Shown here: one piece after another, positions 61,265 to 64,000 of the stretch
How the letters are laid out: each line of letters opens with the position of its first letter
Position numbering within the stretch: the first letter of the stretch is position 1
NCBI GenBank assembly: GCA_013397435.1
Contig: VZRG01000268.1
Location: 411,911-475,910 of the forward strand
Direction of reading: 5' to 3'
Length of the DNA stretch: 64,000 nucleotides
DNA from: Erythrocercus mccallii
Taxonomy: Eukaryota; Chordata; Aves; Passeriformes; Dicruridae
Position numbers and translations under genes: made by a program
The notes under the pieces: model-generated
Told to the model about the DNA's origin: nothing
What the model saw: only the letters and a program-made list of their open reading frames with translations
The model's database searches: none

Positions 61265-62970
61265 TTAGTAGAATCTCTCTTTGAAGGTTTTGATCATTTC
61301 CCTGCATATATTTATCTTAAAGTAGGAAACCATGAAAATACAGAGATGTTACTTTTGCACTAAAACTCTGCAAGAATACTTGTGTACAAAATTCCACAGC
61401 TGCATTACTTAGTGGTTTCCCCCTTAAGTTGCATTTTCTTTCGCAAGTTTGTTCCCTTCACTGGGTCTGTTCAGGGAAAAGTCAGAGACAGGCACAAACA
61501 GGTACACATTCAGCAGTCGGGGGGTGTAAAAACAGAAATATATGGAAAAGGCTTTCATTCCACCAAGTGTCAATGAATCCCTCCTTCCAGCCTTGCTGAT
61601 GCTACTCTCATGTGGATCTTCCCAGCACATATTTCTTTCATCCCCATAATTGGCTCCTCCCTGGAATGCTCTTCTTCCCCCACACTCTTAATTCAGGCAC
61701 AACATGGATCCTAAAGGAAAAAGGAATGACACTACTGTCCATTTTTTCAATAAGCAGCTGCCAAAATTCTGTACAAACAGCTATGCTGTTAGCATGTAAG
61801 TATTTACATGGTCATCAGTTTTATATGATGCTTTTCATCTCCAGCTTGTGATTTTTATACTTTAGGATTCAGCCTCATCCATCACCATATTGCTGACAAA
61901 TAGTGCTGATATTTTTTCTACAAAAGGAGTACAAAGTGTACAGAACACAACTGTTATCATTTAACTTGACCTAAATACTATATAGGTTTTCTGCAAAAGA
62001 AATATTCATTTCTAGGTATAAGGGAAGGAAAGTTTTAACTAAATAGCAGCCATCTGCTGAAGTGATGTTTCTTGTTGTTTTCTTCATCTGGCAGCTTTCA
62101 TCTTCATTTTTTAAATTTTCATCCTTTATTGTAGTGTGCAAAATAATTTAGAGAAGAGACAGAGCAAATTTAATGTCCAGAGGTTTGTTTATTCTTATAT
62201 TTTGCTATCAGTGTTGTTACAGAATTCAAATCAGACTCTCATTTAGTATCTTTTTTTTCTCTGACATAAGAAGTTCTCTACATCAGGGTTTAAATTTTGT
62301 AAATGTTAGGTCCTTAAAGCCATGCTATTTTTTCTTGTCTTTTCTGTTTGGCCTTGGCTTGGTTTCTAAGGCTGGGGTTGTGGTGTGTAAGATTGTATAC
62401 ATGGTATGCAGAAAGCATTTAGCATTGTTTCCTTGGCAGGCCATGCCTGACAGCAACATTGCACTCGACATCAGGACTTGGAAAGGATTCAAAAATCCTA
62501 CAATATAAAGCATAAGGTTTGAAATTCCAGGAAGAGATTTATAGCGTTTTGTGCACTCTCTTGAACTCAGGGACATCTCCCAGTTGAACAACCAGGAATT
62601 TTGGCTGTCATTAATGAACAGATCTGGGGAAAGAGTTTTACAGTATTTTCTGCTTAGACTTGAGCATCCAGGCTTTTAAATCTGTGCAATGTCAAGTTTA
62701 CTAGGAGAAATCTGTGCAAGCCCCACTTTGTGTCGCATTCTGGACCCAAAGCTGAGGCAAGTGCAAACCAGGATAATGTAAGGTTTTGGCAGTGCTAGTC
62801 AAGCAAGAAATGCACATGGCTACCATGCAGTGAGCGTGTGTCTTTCAGTAAGTGCCTAATTCTGCAATGTTTGGTAAAAAATTATTACCATCTGCTGAAG
62901 GAGAAATCTTCTCAAACCGACAGGCCAGTTACAATCCAAACCAGATTTTGTTCTAACAAGTTTGTGCATT
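61265..62970. other. Unique AT-rich non-coding sequence
   Basis: No gene or classified repeat recognised. Several short frames (up to 111 codons, 62,173-62,508) lack domains. Confidence 0.5.
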
Positions 62971-63389
62971 AGAGTTGTGCCCGGCAGCAAAAGCTGCAGC
63001 CACAGAAAACCACAGGTTACTTCTTGGGAAGCTCTGTAGAACAGTTACTGTTGCAGCCAGAGGACTTGCTGTACCAACACCAGGAATTGCAGGGCCCCTG
63101 GGAAGCCACAAGTCTGGTTGCAAACAGCTGGGACTATTCCTTGCCGTGTCATCCATACCACCTGCACTGGAGGAACTTGCTCTGGAGGCCCCCCAACCTG
63201 CCCCAGCATCCAGGGAGGGAGCATCTCCACTTGGTCCTGGCATACATGGCCCTGTCTCCAACAGACCCTTTCTTCCACTGTAAACTCCTAGAAACCGTAG
63301 CAGCACAAAGAGCAGCCATTACTACCTTAGATATTTGGTTACTAGAACACTTTATGGCTGAATATCTCCAAAGGACATGGAAAGAATGA
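62971..63389 (+). other. GC-rich, coding-like segment (possible exon or gene relic)
   Basis: One plus-strand frame is open from the stop at about 62,970 to a TGA at 63,387-63,389, about 138 codons. It has no ATG near its 5' end; the first is in the last third. The translation has varied composition, with a Trp/His/Pro-rich middle (WRNLLWRPPNLPQHP) and an amphipathic C-terminal part (residues ETVAAQRAAITTLDIWLLEH). I recognise no family. A second plus frame (102 codons, ending about 63,283) and minus frames are also open here, as expected in GC-rich DNA. It could be a real terminal exon, a processed-gene relic or an unclassified repeat. It stands out because the surrounding DNA is AT-rich. Confidence 0.3.
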
Positions 63390-64000
63390 GTAGATATATT
63401 GCACTACAGCTGGGGGATCAGTCAGTACTTTGGAAATCATTAGGAAGTTCCTCAACAACACTAACAGAACTTCCAGTTCAGCTCATTACTTCCAGCACAT
63501 AATATATGGGCTAATGGAGGCTTTGGAGCTTATCTTGTACCTAACTGCCATTCACTGTTCATTTTTTCCCTCTCTGAACAGGGGCTGGAGGTCTCAAAGT
63601 GAGAAAGCTGAGCCTTAAACAACCATGAAGGAATCAGAGAGGGATTGTACTTCTACACTAATCAGTTAAGACGACATACCATAAAAAACTGGGAAATGAG
63701 CCAACAATGGAGCATTTTGAGAAGATCGTGAAACAAGTGCATAGCCCTTCCACTGGCTCATTATGGAACTGACAGACAGATCAGTTTCCCTGTAAAGTGT
63801 CCAAAGTCTTGCCAGTAAGGACAGATGCTGTGATTGCTTACAAGCTGGTAATATGCACCTTCCTCCACATGAACTGTCTTATTCCAGACCACTTAGAACA
63901 AGGGGCTGTGCTCCACAAAGACCGGATGCATACCAAAAGAAAAACTGCATATTCTCTCATCAAAATATATTCAACTTGTGACATATTAGGATATATCCAA
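63390..64000. other. Unique non-coding sequence to window end
   Basis: No gene or classified repeat. Base composition gradually returns to the AT-rich background, and the window ends in ordinary sequence. Confidence 0.5.

Overview
This 64 kb window looks like non-coding DNA from a bird nuclear genome. The evidence is truncated CR1 LINE copies with the typical avian 3' tail (a 'ttccaacc' stretch followed by a degenerate 'attctatga' end), compact solo LTRs of endogenous retroviruses, an AT-rich and CpG-poor background, and many vertebrate-type microsatellites. Two assembly gaps sit inside purine-rich GGGAA arrays. I found no convincing host protein-coding gene, tRNA, rRNA, operon-like layout or CRISPR. 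The window is best read as a gene-poor intergenic or large-intron stretch. I cannot name the species or the neighbouring gene; a neoavian, possibly a passerine, is an inference from the repeat types.

Layout. Positions 1-14,200 are mostly unique AT-rich DNA with a strong hairpin-forming inverted repeat (806-905), one CR1 3' fragment (3,961-4,350) and TA- and TAAG-type microsatellites. From 14,202 to 26,353 there are two GGGAA-type arrays, each broken by an N gap, a short ERV LTR fragment (about 16,870-16,945), a second CR1 fragment (20,962-21,368) and an ATT-rich array (23,955-24,069). From 26,354 to 36,262 there is a 386-bp solo LTR with a perfect 6-bp target duplication (28,068-28,453), the longest CR1 copy with a decayed reverse-transcriptase region (33,055-34,203), an unclassified GC-rich patch (34,521-34,860) and a solo LTR on the minus strand (35,941-36,262). 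From 36,263 to 50,935 there is an ATATG pentanucleotide array, another CR1 fragment, a tract rich in degenerate CCCTAA-like words, a 452-bp solo LTR with a perfect 6-bp target duplication (48,508-48,959), a CpG-containing candidate conserved element (50,200-50,620) and two CR1 tails in opposite orientation. The last 13 kb is mostly unique, with a T/G-rich repeat, a weak candidate exon (51,740-51,815, minus) and a GC-rich, coding-like segment near the right end (62,971-63,389).

The annotated elements do not act together in a pathway; they are mainly independent insertions. All CR1 copies are 5'-truncated and dead, and all three recognisable LTRs appear as solo LTRs, the normal product of recombination between the two LTRs of a provirus. 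The parts most worth a second look are the hairpin at 806-905, the candidate conserved element at about 50.2-50.6 kb, the GC-rich coding-like block at 63 kb, and the two gap-containing GGGAA arrays.
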